DNA of 64,000 nucleotides from the NCBI RefSeq assembly GCF_035046485.1, contig NC_085136.1, forward strand, positions 328,006,227 through 328,070,226. Reading direction: 5' to 3'. This stretch comes from Aedes albopictus. Lineage: Eukaryota; Arthropoda; Insecta; Diptera; Culicidae. The notes under the pieces were generated by a model. The model ran no database searches, was not told the origin of the DNA, and was given only the letters and a program-made list of their open reading frames with translations. Each line of letters begins with the position of its first letter. Positions within the stretch are counted from its first letter, which is position 1. Of the stretch, positions 23,976-36,148 are shown piece after piece. The translations under genes and the position numbers were made by a program.

Positions 23976-24544
23976 AGTAGGGGAATTTTTCGGAGAAATT
24001 CCAAAAGCAACTTTTTTTGAAAAACCTGGAGGAATTTTTGGAACAATTTCTGGAGGATTTTCTAGGAAAGGTTCTAGGATATACTCGTGAAGAAATTTCT
24101 GTAGAAATCTTGATTTATCGACTGTAAAGATTTTTATCAAATATGGTTTGGCTTGCAGTCTCTCAAAACAAAAGGAAACATAGGTTATCTATTTTCCAAC
24201 GTTTCGGCGCAATGTATTTTGCCTTCTTCTTAGGATCATAGGGCTCTGTTTTTTGTCATTGTTTGTAGAAATTTCTTGAGGAAAAACTGGATAAATCCAA
24301 GGAAAATTTATTCAGGAAATTTCAGAGAATATCTTGGAGAAATTTCAGGAGAAATTGGTGGGGAAGTTTCTAGAGAAATTCCTCGAGGAGTTTCTAGAAA
24401 AAAAAATCTAAAAATAAAATGGAGAAATCTCTAATGAAATTTTCAAAAAAAAATCCTGGACAAATTGTCGAAGACATTCCCGGAGGATTTTCCTGGATGA
24501 ATCTCCAGTGAAAATCCTGGAGGAATTTCCGGTGAAAGTCCTGG
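23976..24544 (+). repeat. Degenerate F1 with an embedded CGAAACGTTGG-bearing fragment
   Basis: F1 words surround a non-F1 stretch at about 24120-24260. On the minus strand that stretch contains CGAAACGTTGG followed by AAATAG. A related CGAAACGTCGG occurs at about 63402. Possibly a short dispersed element, not identified. Confidence 0.4.
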
Positions 24545-25805
24545 AAGAGTTTTCGGAGAAAGTCCTGCAAGAATTTTCGGAGAAAATCGTAGAGGAATTT
24601 CCGAAACAATTCCTGGAAGAATTTGTGCAGAAGTTGATGGAGGAATTTCTGAACAAATTCCTAGAGGAATTTCTGGAGAAATTCCTAGAGGAATTTCAGG
24701 ACAAACTCCTTGAGATATTTTCTGGAGAAATTCCTAGAGGAATTTCTGAAGAATTTCTAGAGAAATTCCTGGAGGAATTTCTGAAGAAATTCCTAGAGGA
24801 ATTTCTGGAGAAATTCCTAGAGGAATTTGTGGACAAATTCCTGAAGGAATTTCTTGATCAATTTCTGGAGGATTTTGTGGAGAAATTTCCGGAGAAATTC
24901 CTGGAGGAATTTCTGGAGTATTTCCTGGAGAAATTTCTGGAGAAATTCCTGGAGGAATTTCTAGAGAAATTCCTGGAGGAATTTCTAGAGAAATTCCTGG
25001 AGGAATTTCTAGAGAAATTCCTGGAAGAATTTCTAGTGAAATTCCTGGAGGAATTTCTAGAGCAATTCCTGGAGGAATTTCTAGAGAAATTCCTGGAGAA
25101 ACTTCTAAACGAATTCCTGGAGCGATTTCTAGAGAAATTCCTTGAAGAATTTCTAGAGAAATTCCTGGAGGAATTTCTAGAGAAATTCCTGGAGGAATTT
25201 CTAGATAAATTCCTGGAGCGATTTCAAGAGAATATCCTGGAGGAATTTCTAGGAAATTTCCTGAAGGAATTTCAAGAGAAATTCCTGGAAGAATTCCTAG
25301 ATAAATTCTTGGAGGAATTTATTGAGAAATTCCTGGAGGAATTTCTAGATAAATTCCTGGAGCGGTTTCTAGACAATTTCCTGGAGGAATTTCTGGAGAA
25401 AATCCTGGAGCGACTTCTAGAAAAATTCCTGAAGGAATTTCTAGAGAAATTCCTGGAGAAATTTTTAGAGAAATTCCTGGCTGAATTTCTAGAGACAATC
25501 CTGGAGCGATTTCTAGAGAAATTCCTGGAGGAACTTCTAGAGAAAATCCGGGAACGATTTCTAGAGAAAATTCTGGAGGAATTTCTAGAGAAATTCCTGG
25601 AGGAATTTCTAGAGAAAATCCTGGAACGATTTCTTGAGAAATTCCTGGAACGGTTTCTAGAGAAACTGCTGGAGCGATTTCTAGAGAAATTCCTGTGGAA
25701 ATTTCTAGAAAAATTCCTAGAGAAATTTCTAGAAAAAATCCTATAGTAATTTCCAAAGAAATTCCTGTAGGAACTTCTAGAGAAATTTCTGTAGGAATAT
25801 CTAGG
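24545..25805 (+). repeat. 1261-bp F1 block, copy 1 of a tandem duplication
   Basis: F1 array segment of 24-bp texture. It begins AAGAGTTTTCGG at 24545 and repeats from 25806 with an offset of 1261 bp. The frame 24508-25746 (EKFLEEFL repeats) is a translation of the repeat and not a supported gene. Confidence 0.9.
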
Positions 25806-27066
25806 AAGAGTTTTCGGAGAAAGTCCTGCAAGAATTTTCGGAGAAAATCGTAGAGGAATTTCCGAAACAATTCCTGGAAGAATTTGTGCAGAAGTTGATG
25901 GAGGAATTTCTGAACAAATTCCTAGAGGAATTTCTGGAGAAATTCCTAGAGGAATTTCAGGACAAACTCCTTGAGATATTTTCTGGAGAAATTCCTAGAG
26001 GAATTTCTGAAGAATTTCTAGAGAAATTCCTGGAGGAATTTCTGAAGAAATTCCTAGAGGAATTTCTGGAGAAATTCCTAGAGGAATTTGTGGACAAATT
26101 CCTGAAGGAATTTCTTGATCAATTTCTGGAGGATTTTGTGGAGAAATTTCCGGAGAAATTCCTGGAGGAATTTCTGGAGTATTTCCTGGAGAAATTTCTG
26201 GAGAAATTCCTGGAGGAATTTCTAGAGAAATTCCTGGAGGAATTTCTAGAGAAATTCCTGGAGGAATTTCTAGAGAAATTCCTGGAAGAATTTCTAGTGA
26301 AATTCCTGGAGGAATTTCTAGAGCAATTCCTGGAGGAATTTCTAGAGAAATTCCTGGAGAAACTTCTAAACGAATTCCTGGAGCGATTTCTAGAGAAATT
26401 CCTTGAAGAATTTCTAGAGAAATTCCTGGAGGAATTTCTAGAGAAATTCCTGGAGGAATTTCTAGATAAATTCCTGGAGCGATTTCAAGAGAATATCCTG
26501 GAGGAATTTCTAGGAAATTTCCTGAAGGAATTTCAAGAGAAATTCCTGGAAGAATTCCTAGATAAATTCTTGGAGGAATTTATTGAGAAATTCCTGGAGG
26601 AATTTCTAGATAAATTCCTGGAGCGGTTTCTAGACAATTTCCTGGAGGAATTTCTGGAGAAAATCCTGGAGCGACTTCTAGAAAAATTCCTGAAGGAATT
26701 TCTAGAGAAATTCCTGGAGAAATTTTTAGAGAAATTCCTGGCTGAATTTCTAGAGACAATCCTGGAGCGATTTCTAGAGAAATTCCTGGAGGAACTTCTA
26801 GAGAAAATCCGGGAACGATTTCTAGAGATAATTCTGGAGGAATTTCTAGAGAAATTCCTGGAGGAATTTCTAGAGAAAATCCTGGAACGATTTCTTGAGA
26901 AATTCCTGGAACGGTTTCTAGAGAAACTGCTGGAGCGATTTCTAGAGAAATTCCTGTGGAAATTTCTAGAAAAATTCCTGGAGGAATTTCTAGAAAAAAT
27001 CCTATAGTAATTTCCAAAGAAATTCCTGTAGGAACTTCTAGAGAAATTTCTGTAGGAATATCTAGA
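25806..27066 (+). repeat. 1261-bp F1 block, copy 2 of a tandem duplication
   Basis: Nearly identical to 24545-25805. By eye I see only a handful of differences: one A/T change near 26829 and a few in the segment around 26980. The near-identity means a very recent duplication or an assembly artefact. Confidence 0.9.
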
Positions 27067-28620
27067 GAAAATCTTGTAGGAATTTCTAGAGAAAATTCTG
27101 TAGGAACTTCAAGAGAAATTCCTGTAGGAATATCTAGAGAAATTCCTGAAGGCATTTCTAGAGAAGTACCTGAAAATATTTCTAGAAAAATTCCTGAAGG
27201 AATTCCTAGAGAAGTTCTTAGAAGAATTTCTAGATAAGTTCCTGGAGGAATTTCGAGGAAAACTCCTGGAGGAATTTCTAGAGAAATTCCTGGAAGAATT
27301 TCTAGAGAAATTTCTTGAGAAATTCGTAAAGGAATTGCTGGAGTAATTCCTGGAGGAATTTCTGGAGAAATTCCTGGAGAAATTTCTGGGGAAATTCCTG
27401 GAAGAATTTCTGAATAAATTCCTGAATGAATTTCTGGGGAAATTCCTGGAGGAATTTCTGGAGAAATACCTGGAGGAATTTCTGGAGAAATTCCTGGAGG
27501 AATTTCTGGAGAAATTCCTGGAGGATTTCTGGGGAAATTTCGGGAGGAATTTCTGGAGAAATTCCTGGAGGAATTTCTAGGAAAATTCTTGGAGGAATTT
27601 CTAGAGAAATTTCTGTTCGAATTTCTTGAGAAATTCCTGGAGGTATTTCTAGAGAAATTCTTGGAGGTATTTCTAGAGAAATTCCTGGAGGTATTTCTTG
27701 AGAAACTCCTGCAGGAATTCCTAGAGAAATTCCTGGAGGAATTTATTGAGAAATTCCGGGGGGAATTTATTGAGAAATTCCTGTAGGAATTTCTAGAGAA
27801 AATCCTGATGGACCTTCTAGAGAAATTCCGAAAGGAATTTCTAGAGAAATTCCTGAAGGTATTTCTAGAGAAATTCCTGTAGCAATTTCTAGAGAAATTA
27901 ATGAAGGAATTTCTGGAGAAATTCCCGAAGGATTTTCTAAAGAAATTCCTGGGGGAATTTCTAGAGAAATTCATTGAAGAATTTCTGGAAAATTTGCTGC
28001 AGAGAAATTCCTGGAGGAATTTTTATTGAAATTCCTTGAAGATTTTCTAGAGAAACTTCTGGAGAATTTCCGCATAGAATTTCTGGAGAAATTCTTGGAA
28101 AAATTTCTGGAGGAATTTCATGATGAATTTCTGGAGAAATTCCTGGAAAAATTTCTGTACAAACTCCTGGAGAAATTTCGAGAAAAATTCCTGGAGAAAT
28201 TTCTGTAGAAATTCCTGGAAAAATTTCTGGAGAAATTTTTGGAAGAATTTCTGGAGAAATTTCTGTCGGAATTTTTAGAGAAATTCTTGGAGAAATTTCT
28301 GGAGGAATTTCTGAAGAAATTTATTGAGAAATTTTTGGAGACATTTCTGGAGAAATTTCTAAAAGGAATTTCTGGGGAATTTCGCGGAAAAAAATCCAGA
28401 GAAAATTCTGAAATTTTTCCAGAAATTTCCCTTGAAGTTTCTCCAGAAATTCCTTTTAAATTTTTTTCTGATATTTGTCTAGAGAAATTTCTGTAGAAAA
28501 TCCTGGGAAAATTACGGGAAAATTTCTTGGAAGAATTCTCAAGAGGAATTTCTAGAGAAATCCCTGAAGGAATTTTGGAGATATTTATGGATAATTTCTG
28601 GAGAAAATGATGATTTTTTG
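27067..28620 (+). repeat. F1 array continuing, increasingly degenerate
   Basis: GGAATTTCTGGAGAA and TTCCTGGAG words at 12/24-bp spacing, breaking down after 28340. Long frames on both strands are repeat translations. Confidence 0.85.
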
Positions 28621-29470
28621 AGAATTTGCAGAAAGTCCTGGAGAAATGGGTCCCACATACTGGCAACCCTGTCGTCGTTTGGCAAAATCGCTTCTAACTA
28701 ATGGCGTGTAGTGAACCAACAACTCCCACGCCTCCCATCTGCAATGAGCTCCTCCAATCCTCCAATCTCGCACAGACACTACTGCTGGCTCGCCTAGACT
28801 GTCCTGTCCAGGCACTGCCTGACTGACTGACTGAGGCAGCAGGCCCTATGCGGCGGGCGAGTTGAGCCCATCAATTGTGTGCTCTGTGCTCTGCTCACGC
28901 TTTTAACGACGAGACAAAAAATGAGGCAAAAAAAACCGATGTTATCTTTAATGAACATCAGAATATCGGCTCGGAATGGAACAGGGAAAAAAAGGCGCCC
29001 ACAAGAACACAAGGCTAGGCGGCTCGTCAAGTGAGCAATAACGACTCTGGGACTACCAAACCAACAGCTGAAGCGGAGAATCCCGACTGACTCTGACTGC
29101 CTCACTGACTGGCTGACTGGAATTGGGTGACCGACCAACAACGACGACGCCATCGGTGTAGGTAGACTGGTCGTGATGGGTTTCGATCGGTTCGATATTG
29201 GAATATTGGACAGTTTCAGTCAGTGTGGGCAGCAAATGAGCAATTGTCGTCACCACCATCGCACCACCGGTAGGCGTGGGATTTCGGTGTTCGCCCTTTT
29301 GCGTTGATTGTTTTCGATTTGGTAAGTCTGGTCACCACTACGAGCTGTGTGCGGAACAGATTTACATGATGATGGTGATTGCCTCTTGGGGAGGAGAGCA
29401 TCGAAGTGTGAATGTGTTACACTGGATAGAACAGGAATTGTTTAGAGAGCATTTGAAGCTTTAAACACAA
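28621..29470. other. GC-richer unique island
   Basis: Repeat-free sequence with small (TGAC)n-like runs near 28825 and 29100. Several short frames occur on the minus strand, but none combines codon bias, a start and a splice signal. It may be conserved non-coding DNA. Confidence 0.4.
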
Positions 29471-29813
29471 AAAAAATGCCATTTCTAACTCGATATGTTT
29501 AAATATGAGTTAGCTTTTATTCATGCGCAGGATTTCGTTAATCATTTACTTTTGCTTCAACATATAACCATTGTTTTCTTATATAACTTTTAAGAAGGGC
29601 ATATAAGAGATCAACAAATTTTCAACAAATTTATAATTTGAAAACAGTTTGTTGGATTGAAATGAAGTCTTCAAGCATGTTTCAGGATATTTAAAGGACT
29701 TTCAGAAGGAAAAAGCACTGAGAGTAATATTCATCGCAAATCTATGCTGGATGTCACATGATAAAATTTTTCAACGATTTTTATATTTTTTTCTGTAGAA
29801 AGTTCATTTCAGT
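29471..29813. other. AT-rich spacer
   Basis: No gene or repeat recognised. Confidence 0.3.
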
Positions 29814-30024
29814 CTTAAGGACAAGGTATTTGGAGTACATAGCCCAAATTTTCTAGAGCACCGTTTTTTAGAACCGTTGATCGGATTTTGATGAAAATGC
29901 ATCACGCTGTTGACAACCACTGAGTAATCATCGTGATGCATTTTCAGCCATATCCGTTCAACGGTTCAATAAAACGGTGCTCTAGAAAATTTGAGCTATG
30001 TACTCCAAATATCTTATCCTTAAG
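29814..30024. mobile_element. 211-bp fold-back element
   Basis: Arms 29814-29906 and 29932-30024 (93 bp each) are reverse complements at roughly 90% by eye, separated by 25 bp. Both ends read CTTAAGGA. Shared blocks include TATTTGGAGTACATAGC and TTTTCTAGAGCACCGTTTT. Probably a MITE. A transcript through it would fold into a long hairpin. Confidence 0.8.
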
Positions 30025-30690
30025 ATTTGCCAAGTAGGATGTTCAAATGCTTCTAACTATATCTTCTTGTATTTTAAATTTTTCATCGATTTTCGAAACA
30101 AAAAAGAGAAGACAATATTTGCGTTTCTTTTTACGAAAAACTGATGTTACGTACAATTTCTGACAAAAAAAAACTTTCTTTTTCCTACATGCATCCGTAG
30201 TTAAGTTACAGTGGATTAAAAAAAAAATAAAAAAAATAAGAAAAATGGATGCGACCTTGCAAAATGTTGTTTATTTTTTTACTGTTTTACAATTTCAGTC
30301 AAAATTCACCCATCATTTTTCTCATATGTAAATTTTCGGGTATTTAATAACATTTTAAAAAGTCCATTTTTTTATTTCTGTTTTCTTTTTCTTTCATTAA
30401 AAACTTTATGTTGAATCTGTTTATTTTTATAATTGTAACATCCAGAATTGTTCCCTTTTACTAGTACTGGAAATCGATGATAAACTAAAATTCGAGAAAC
30501 AAAATGAGCAGTGGGATTTTCTGAGGTTCTTGCAGAATTACTTCTTGGGATTTCTCTTTTTTTTTTCTCTTGAATTTCCTCCTGAGATTAATATTAGCAC
30601 GTTTTTCCACGATGTACTACTATTTTTCTCAGGATTTCTACTGGAGTTTCTCTCAAGATTTCTCTATAGACCTTTGCGGGGTTTCTCGCA
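30025..30690. other. AT-rich spacer
   Basis: A/T-homopolymer-rich sequence with no supported gene. A short F1-like stretch (TTTCTCAGGATTTCTAC) lies near 30630. Confidence 0.3.
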
Positions 30691-30964
30691 AGTTTTCAGA
30701 TAAGGAGTTCAGCCGACACGTTCACAGCGACTCTGGGGAGCCCCAGGGTCCTTCAGGAGGTGTCAAGGGGATTCAAGATTGTTCCAGGGGGTCACAGTGT
30801 CGTTTCAGGGGTTTCATTTAGAGGGTTCCCAGGTACCAGGGGGAGGGTACCAGGAGATTTCAGGGGCGTTTTGAGGGGGTTGCAGGTGATATCGGGAGGT
30901 ATGCGTTCATAGCAGTCTCAGGAGCGTTTCAGAGGGTCCGAGGGGGTTGTCAGGGAGTACCTGG
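30691..30964 (+). repeat. Degenerate F2 tract, G-rich orientation
   Basis: Recurrent TTTCAGGGG, GGTGTCAAGGGG and GGTTCCCAGG words with loose 15-35-bp spacing. No coding signal. Confidence 0.6.
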
Positions 30965-31385
30965 GGGTCGCAGAGCGCTCTTTGCCGTTCGCTGGCTGTC
31001 TTCTGTCTTTCGTACTCTCCGTTTGTCTCTGTGCTTGACACAGTGCTTGACTCTACGTCAAATTGGTGAAAATTCAAATCAAACGATCCATCACTTGTAA
31101 GCTCATGACAGGCTTAACAACTTTGCCAAAAACACAAACTCTCTAACACTATGTATTAAGTGTTTTTTTCTGTACATTGAAAGTACCAAACAAATGCACT
31201 GTGACAAGCACAGTGTCAAGCACTCTCTCCGTAGAGCTAGAGCTGTGATTTGTCTCTCGCACAGTTACCAAAGCTCTCTCTCATACGTCGCTGCCTTCCG
31301 ACAAAAACGGGAGACCAGCACTTGAGATTGTGTGAAGAACAGCCTTTTTTCACACCGCACTGTGCATGCCGACAATCCCTGTCTC
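30965..31385. other. Non-F2 insertion inside the F2 tract
   Basis: Different composition from both flanks. It contains an internal inverted repeat: GTGCTTGACACAGTGCTTGA near 31031 against the region around 31200-31226. Likely an inserted element, but I could not find a matching target duplication. Confidence 0.45.
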
Positions 31386-32179
31386 AGGGCTGTCTAAGGG
31401 GGTGTCAGGGCGTTGCATGAGGCTCTAAGGGGGTCTCAGGGCCGCATCAGGGGTACCATTCAAGCGGTATCAAGGAGGTTTCAGAAGGTCTCAAAGACCT
31501 CCCAAGGAGTGTCAAAAGCGTTTCAAAGGAACCACGAGGAGTTTAAGAGAGGTACCTGGAGGTCTCATTAGCTTTTCAGGGGTTTGAGGGGATTCCATCA
31601 ACGGGTCAGCATCAACCGATCAACTTCTCTGCGCAACCCATCATAAAGTTCTTCGAATTTGTGCTCTTGAAAATTCTAGGAGTGACTTGTTGTATCCACC
31701 TTTAAGTACATGGAGGTCTCTCGATTGTTTTAAAGAGTCACAAGGGATAACTGGAGGTCTCAAAGGCGATTCAGGGGGTCTCATTGGGTCCCAGGGGGGT
31801 TACATAGGGGTATATCAGAGGTCTCAGGGGAGTACCAGGGGGTCTCGGAGCAATTCAGAGGATCTAAGGGATATTTTAGGGAGTCCCACGGGGTTTCAGG
31901 GGTCTGATGGGGCTTCTGGAAGTCTCAGAGTGCCTCACAACGTTTTAAGGTTTTTTCCAGGGAGTGGGGTGCTTTATACTATTGAAACGCTCCTGAAATC
32001 CCCGTAATCTTTTTAAAATACCCCTGAACGTTCTCAAACTGTTCAGAACCTTCCACAAAAAAATATTGAAATCAAGGGCTTTCAAACACCCCCGAAATAT
32101 CTTGAAACGCAGTGTTGTAAAGTTTCAACTTCAACTGACGTATCAAGCAGAACTCGAGATAGGCTGGTACTCCTTTATT
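31386..32179. repeat. F2 tract with orientation change near 31980
   Basis: G-rich F2 words (GGTCTCAGGG, TTTCAGGGG) to about 31970, then the complementary form (CCTGAAATCCCC, CCCTGAACG) to about 32110. A non-repeat stretch at 31590-31700 interrupts it. Confidence 0.55.
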
Positions 32180-33263
32180 CAGCCATTCCATAGAAAAACG
32201 ATATAGTGCATCTCCGATTGTCGAGAAACTTGGTGGGCTTGTAGTTCTTCGGAAATAATTAGACCCGTATTTTTTTATTTCGTCATTAGGGTGACCAATT
32301 CTCAATAGGGTGGTCCAAAAAATTAAAGTTTTTTAAAACTATTTTTTTTTCAAAAAATCGTAACTTTTGAACCAGTTGACCGATATTTAACTTATTTTTT
32401 TTTGTTTGAAAGCTATTGAATTGTAGTTTTCAGGAAAAATACTTTAAAGGGGCTAAGTACTATAAAATATGCAAATATATTAGTTTTTTCACGTTTTCAT
32501 GGTCTCGGGACCAAAGAGATACCCTGGTTTTATATTTTTATCAGAAAATTCAGGAAATTTGGCGTAACATATAAAAAAATCAGAGAAGTATGTTTTTTTT
32601 AGTTTTTGAGATATGATTTTTTTGAAAATAAAAGGTCAAATTTTCCCATACAAGACAATTTTTTCAATTTGGTTATATTTAGATGATATTATACATGGAT
32701 ACAAAAACCACCAGGAATCACTTTAAAAAGCTATGCATAGTTTTATGAGAATTTGCAATTTCAAGCAATTTTAGAGTAGCCAGTACTAAAATATATAACT
32801 CTCTATATTTAAAAAGTTACATCTCAAAAACAAAACAACAAACATTTCTGATTTTTTGATATGTTACGCCAAATTTCCTGAATTTTCTGATAAAAATATA
32901 AACCAGGGTACCTCTTTGGTCCCGAGGCCATGAAAACGCGAAAAAACTATAATATTTGCGTATTTTATAGTACTCTTTACATTTTAGCCCCATGACCGTA
33001 TTTTTCCTGGAAACTACAATTCAATAGCTTTCAAACAAAAAAAAAAGAAGTTTGAAATCGGTCAAATGTTTCAAAAGTTACGATTTTTTTAAATTTTTTA
33101 GTTTTGAAAAACCTTGAATTTTTGGACCACCCTTTATGAAAATTGGCCACCTTAATGACGAAATAAAAAAAATACGGGTCTAATTATTTCCGAAGAACTA
33201 CAAGCCCACCAAGTTTCACAACAATCGGAGATGCACTATATCGTTTTTTCTATGGAATGGCTG
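32180..33263. mobile_element. 1.08-kb inverted-repeat element
   Basis: Left arm from CAGCCATTCCATAG (32180) to about 32640. The right arm runs from about 32805 to its mirror ATGGAATGGCTG ending at 33263. Long matches include CGATATAGTGCATCTCCGAT, TTCTTCGGAAATAATTAGAC and GTAGTTTTCAGGAAAAATAC against their complements. The arms diverge at many sites, so this is an old copy. No transposase is present. A SINE has inserted at the outer edge of the right arm. Confidence 0.85.
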
Positions 33264-33268
33264 TATGT

Positions 33269-33548
33269 CTCTCTCTCTCTCTCTTCTTGGCGTAACGTCC
33301 TCATTGGGACAAAGCCTGCTTCTCAGCTTAGTGTTCTATGAGCACTTCCACAGTTATTAACTGAGAGCTTCCTCTGCCAATGACCATTTTGCATGCGTAT
33401 ATCGTGTGGCAGGCACGAAGATACTCTATGCCCAAGGAAGTCAAGGAAATTTCCTTTACGAAAAGATCCTGGACCGACCGGGAATCGAACCCGTCACCCT
33501 CAGCATGGTCATGCTGAATACCCGTGCGTTTACCGCCTCGGCTATATG
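33269..33548 (-). mobile_element. tRNA-derived SINE (Feilai-type), complete with target duplication
   Basis: Read on the minus strand it starts with a tRNA-like head. Box A TAGCCGAGGCG is at 33544-33534 and box B GGTTCGATTCC at 33491-33481, both exact matches to pol III consensus. A tRNA-unrelated body follows, with a (GA)n tail seen as CT repeats at 33269-33284. Perfect 10-bp target duplications GGCTGTATGT flank it at 33259-33268 and 33549-33558. This type of SINE is very abundant in Aedes. The family name is from memory. Confidence 0.88.
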
Positions 33549-33558
33549 GGCTGTATGT

Positions 33559-33650
33559 ATTTCTATATAATATCGGGATATCAACTGACTGGTCACAAAA
33601 ATGACTCAATAGTTCAATACTGTTCAAATGAATGAGATGAATTTATGCAT
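33559..33650. other. Short spacer
   Basis: AT-rich, nothing recognised. Confidence 0.3.
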
Positions 33651-34235
33651 CACTGTAAAAACGCTCCTTGAAACCTTCATAATGAAACCGCAATGCCATT
33701 GAAATCCCCGTAATCCACTTGAAATGCCCCTGAAACCCCTTAGATTCAAGGGTGTTCCTGAAACGCATCTGATCCTTGAAATCCCTTGAAACACCCCTGA
33801 AGCCTACATAATCCCATTAAAACACCCTTGACATCTTCATAATCAATTTGAAATGTTGCAACACCCCTTGGAACGGATTGAGAAGGCTCCAGAAACAGCC
33901 CAAAACGCACCTGAACACCCCTTGGTACGCCTCTGAAATGCTATAAAACGCCCTTGAAACCTGTAACAACGATCATAAAACGTTCCTGAAACCCCCTCAA
34001 ACTATCAGAAATGCTTTTTAAATGCTTTAAAACGCCCCTGAAACTGTATGTTATGCTCTTTAAAGACTCTTGAGACCTCTTTCCCCTGACTAACCCTTTG
34101 AAACATCCCGGAAACTTCCGTAATACTGTTCTAAAATACCATTGGAATGCCAACGAAACATGTTTGAAGGGTCGGAAGAGTCCTGAAATCCTCTGAAACA
34201 AACCCCTAAAACGCAACCGAAGACTCCTGGAATGC
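33651..34235 (-). repeat. Degenerate F2 tract, C-rich orientation
   Basis: Recurrent CCTTGAAAC, CCCCTGAAAC and GAAACGCCC words, the complement of the G-rich F2 form. Frames here are composition artefacts. Confidence 0.6.
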
Positions 34236-35960
34236 CTTGTGGTGTGCAGAAAATTTTAGGGGAGTATAAGGGTGCCTTCAGGGTAGTTTCAGAGGAATTT
34301 AATAGACGTTCTTAAGCGTTTCAGATGCTTTAAGTGGGTTTATGTGGATTGGTTGGTCATTTTAAAGGGAGTTTCAAGGAATTTCAGCAAATTTTAGAAG
34401 GTTCAACGGGGACTTCAGTGGAGTTAGGGAGAAGTATACGGGAAGCACAGTGACCGTTCATAAACCACGTAGACTTTTTGGGGGAATGGGGGGGGGGGGG
34501 CTGCTCCGGCCAAAGTCTACGCTCCATACAAATTTCAAAATGTTTGTATGGACGAAAGTCTACGAAGGTGGAGGGGGGGGGGAGGGCATGAGATAACCAA
34601 AATTTGGTCTACGTGGTTTATGAACAGCCCCAGAATGGTTTCAGCCGTGTTTCAAAAGTTCAGAAAGGAATGTTAATGAGTTGCAGGAGAATTTAGAAAG
34701 TTTTAGGAGAGATTCCAGGGGTCATATGGGAGCTCCTGAGGGTTTCGGAGAAGTTAAAAGAGGTCTAAGAAGGGATCAGTTGTTGAAGAGGTCAGGGGTT
34801 TGCAGAGGTATTAGAAAGTTACAGAAGAAGTTATTGGGGGTTAAGAGAAGTTCTCTGGAATTAATATAGTTTCAGGAAGACAAAATGGTGATACAAGGTT
34901 TTCAAGAGGCTACCGAGGGGTCATAGGGGTATCAGAGATGTTCGTAAGCGTTTAGTGGGTTTCAGGAGTTACAAGGGACTCAGGAGATTCCAGAGGGACT
35001 TCAAGGCGTTTTTTGGCATATCGGGTGCTGTTGAAGGGTTCACGAAGAAAGCAAAGGAGTTTCAGGAGGGTTTTAATGCGTTTCAGTGGATTTCTGGAGG
35101 TTTCGAGTGGGTCTGGAGATTCATGGTGATTCCTGGTGGTTTGCAAGAAGTTCCTGGGAATACCAAGAGGGTTTTCTAATACTGGTTTCAGCGTGTTTTC
35201 GGGGATCACAGCTGGGTCTCTATTACAAGCTCCAGGGGTTTCAAGGTGCTCCAGAGCATTTCAGGAGGTATCGTGAAACTTCAGTACAATTCAGGAGAAG
35301 GTTACGCCAATCTTGAGGGGTCTCCGACGCGTTTCAGGGGTTCAGACGGACATTTGAATGGGTTGCAGGAGGTTTCAGAGTTTGTTTTTTCAGGAGCTTC
35401 AAGCGTTTCAATGGCTGCATGGTGACTCAAGGCTTTCAAGGGGCTTCTGTTGGTTTGGAGCGTGTCAAAGGACTTCAGGAGAGTTTAAGAGAAGTTTGCA
35501 ATGGTCTTAGAAGGGATTCAGAAGACAAAACGTTTTAATGCACTTCAATAACTCCAGAGGGTTCCATACAGTTGCAGGGATTTTTGGCGGCAAACGCGGA
35601 TTTTTTTAGGATCTAAGGTCTGAGGTAAAGAGTTTTCAAGGCGGTTCAGAGAGTTCACTGAGATTTTAGCGTGTTTCAGCGGTCTTCAGGAGAATTTAGG
35701 GAAAACTTACGGAGTCTGAAGAGGGATATCTAGGGGATTTCAATGTGTTTCAATGGGAATCGAAAGGTTTCAGAGGGTTTTTTGGTATGTCAGGATTTTT
35801 CAGGGGAGTTTTGGGCGACTTAAGAGGGTCGCAGTTGAGTTCAGAAGAAGTGTTTGATGGTTTAAGCAAAATTTCAATACATTTCAATGACTTTACAGCT
35901 ATTGGAGACCCTGTACAGTCGAAATATTTGCTAAAAAAAACTAATTGGAAAGTTTCCAAG
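34236..35960 (+). repeat. Degenerate F2 tract, G-rich orientation
   Basis: TTTCAGGAG, GGGTTTCAG and GTTTCAGGGG words throughout, interrupted by the MITE at 34450-34631. Orientation is opposite to 33651-34235, so the switch lies near 34235. Confidence 0.6.
34450..34631. mobile_element. ~180-bp MITE with G-runs
   Basis: GTTCATAAACCACGTAGAC at the left and its complement GTCTACGTGGTTTATGAAC at the right form the terminal repeats. Internal dyads (TCCATACAAA/TTTGTATGGA) lie between them. It contains a 13-G run at 34488-34500 and a 10-G run near 34573-34582. No coding frame. Confidence 0.75.
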
Positions 35961-36148
35961 GGATTTGGCTAAAAATTCCCAAAATAATTTCCGAAACAAA
36001 AATTTAATAAATTTCTAACGGAATTGGGAAAAAACAGTCTTGAAATATTTTACCAAATGAATCACAAAATCAATTTTCGACACAATAGCTGTGACAATTT
36101 CCAAGGGAAATAGAAAGAAATTGCATTTCCGCAGAACCATTACCTTTT
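35961..36148. other. AT-rich spacer
   Basis: No gene recognised. Confidence 0.3.

Noticed and set aside
24508..27007. Long frames encoding EKFLEEFL repeats (also 20558-21439, 45165-48385, 46751-49360 minus)
   Set aside because: Translations of stop-free 12/24-bp repeat units. Both strands are equally open, codon use follows the repeat, and no start, splice or domain evidence exists.
30965..31385. hAT element in the F2 tract (CAGAG at left, CAGGG-like at right)
   Set aside because: No matching 8-bp target duplication at the putative ends.
33328..33635. Frames on both strands over the SINE
   Set aside because: Shadow translations of a tRNA-derived SINE.
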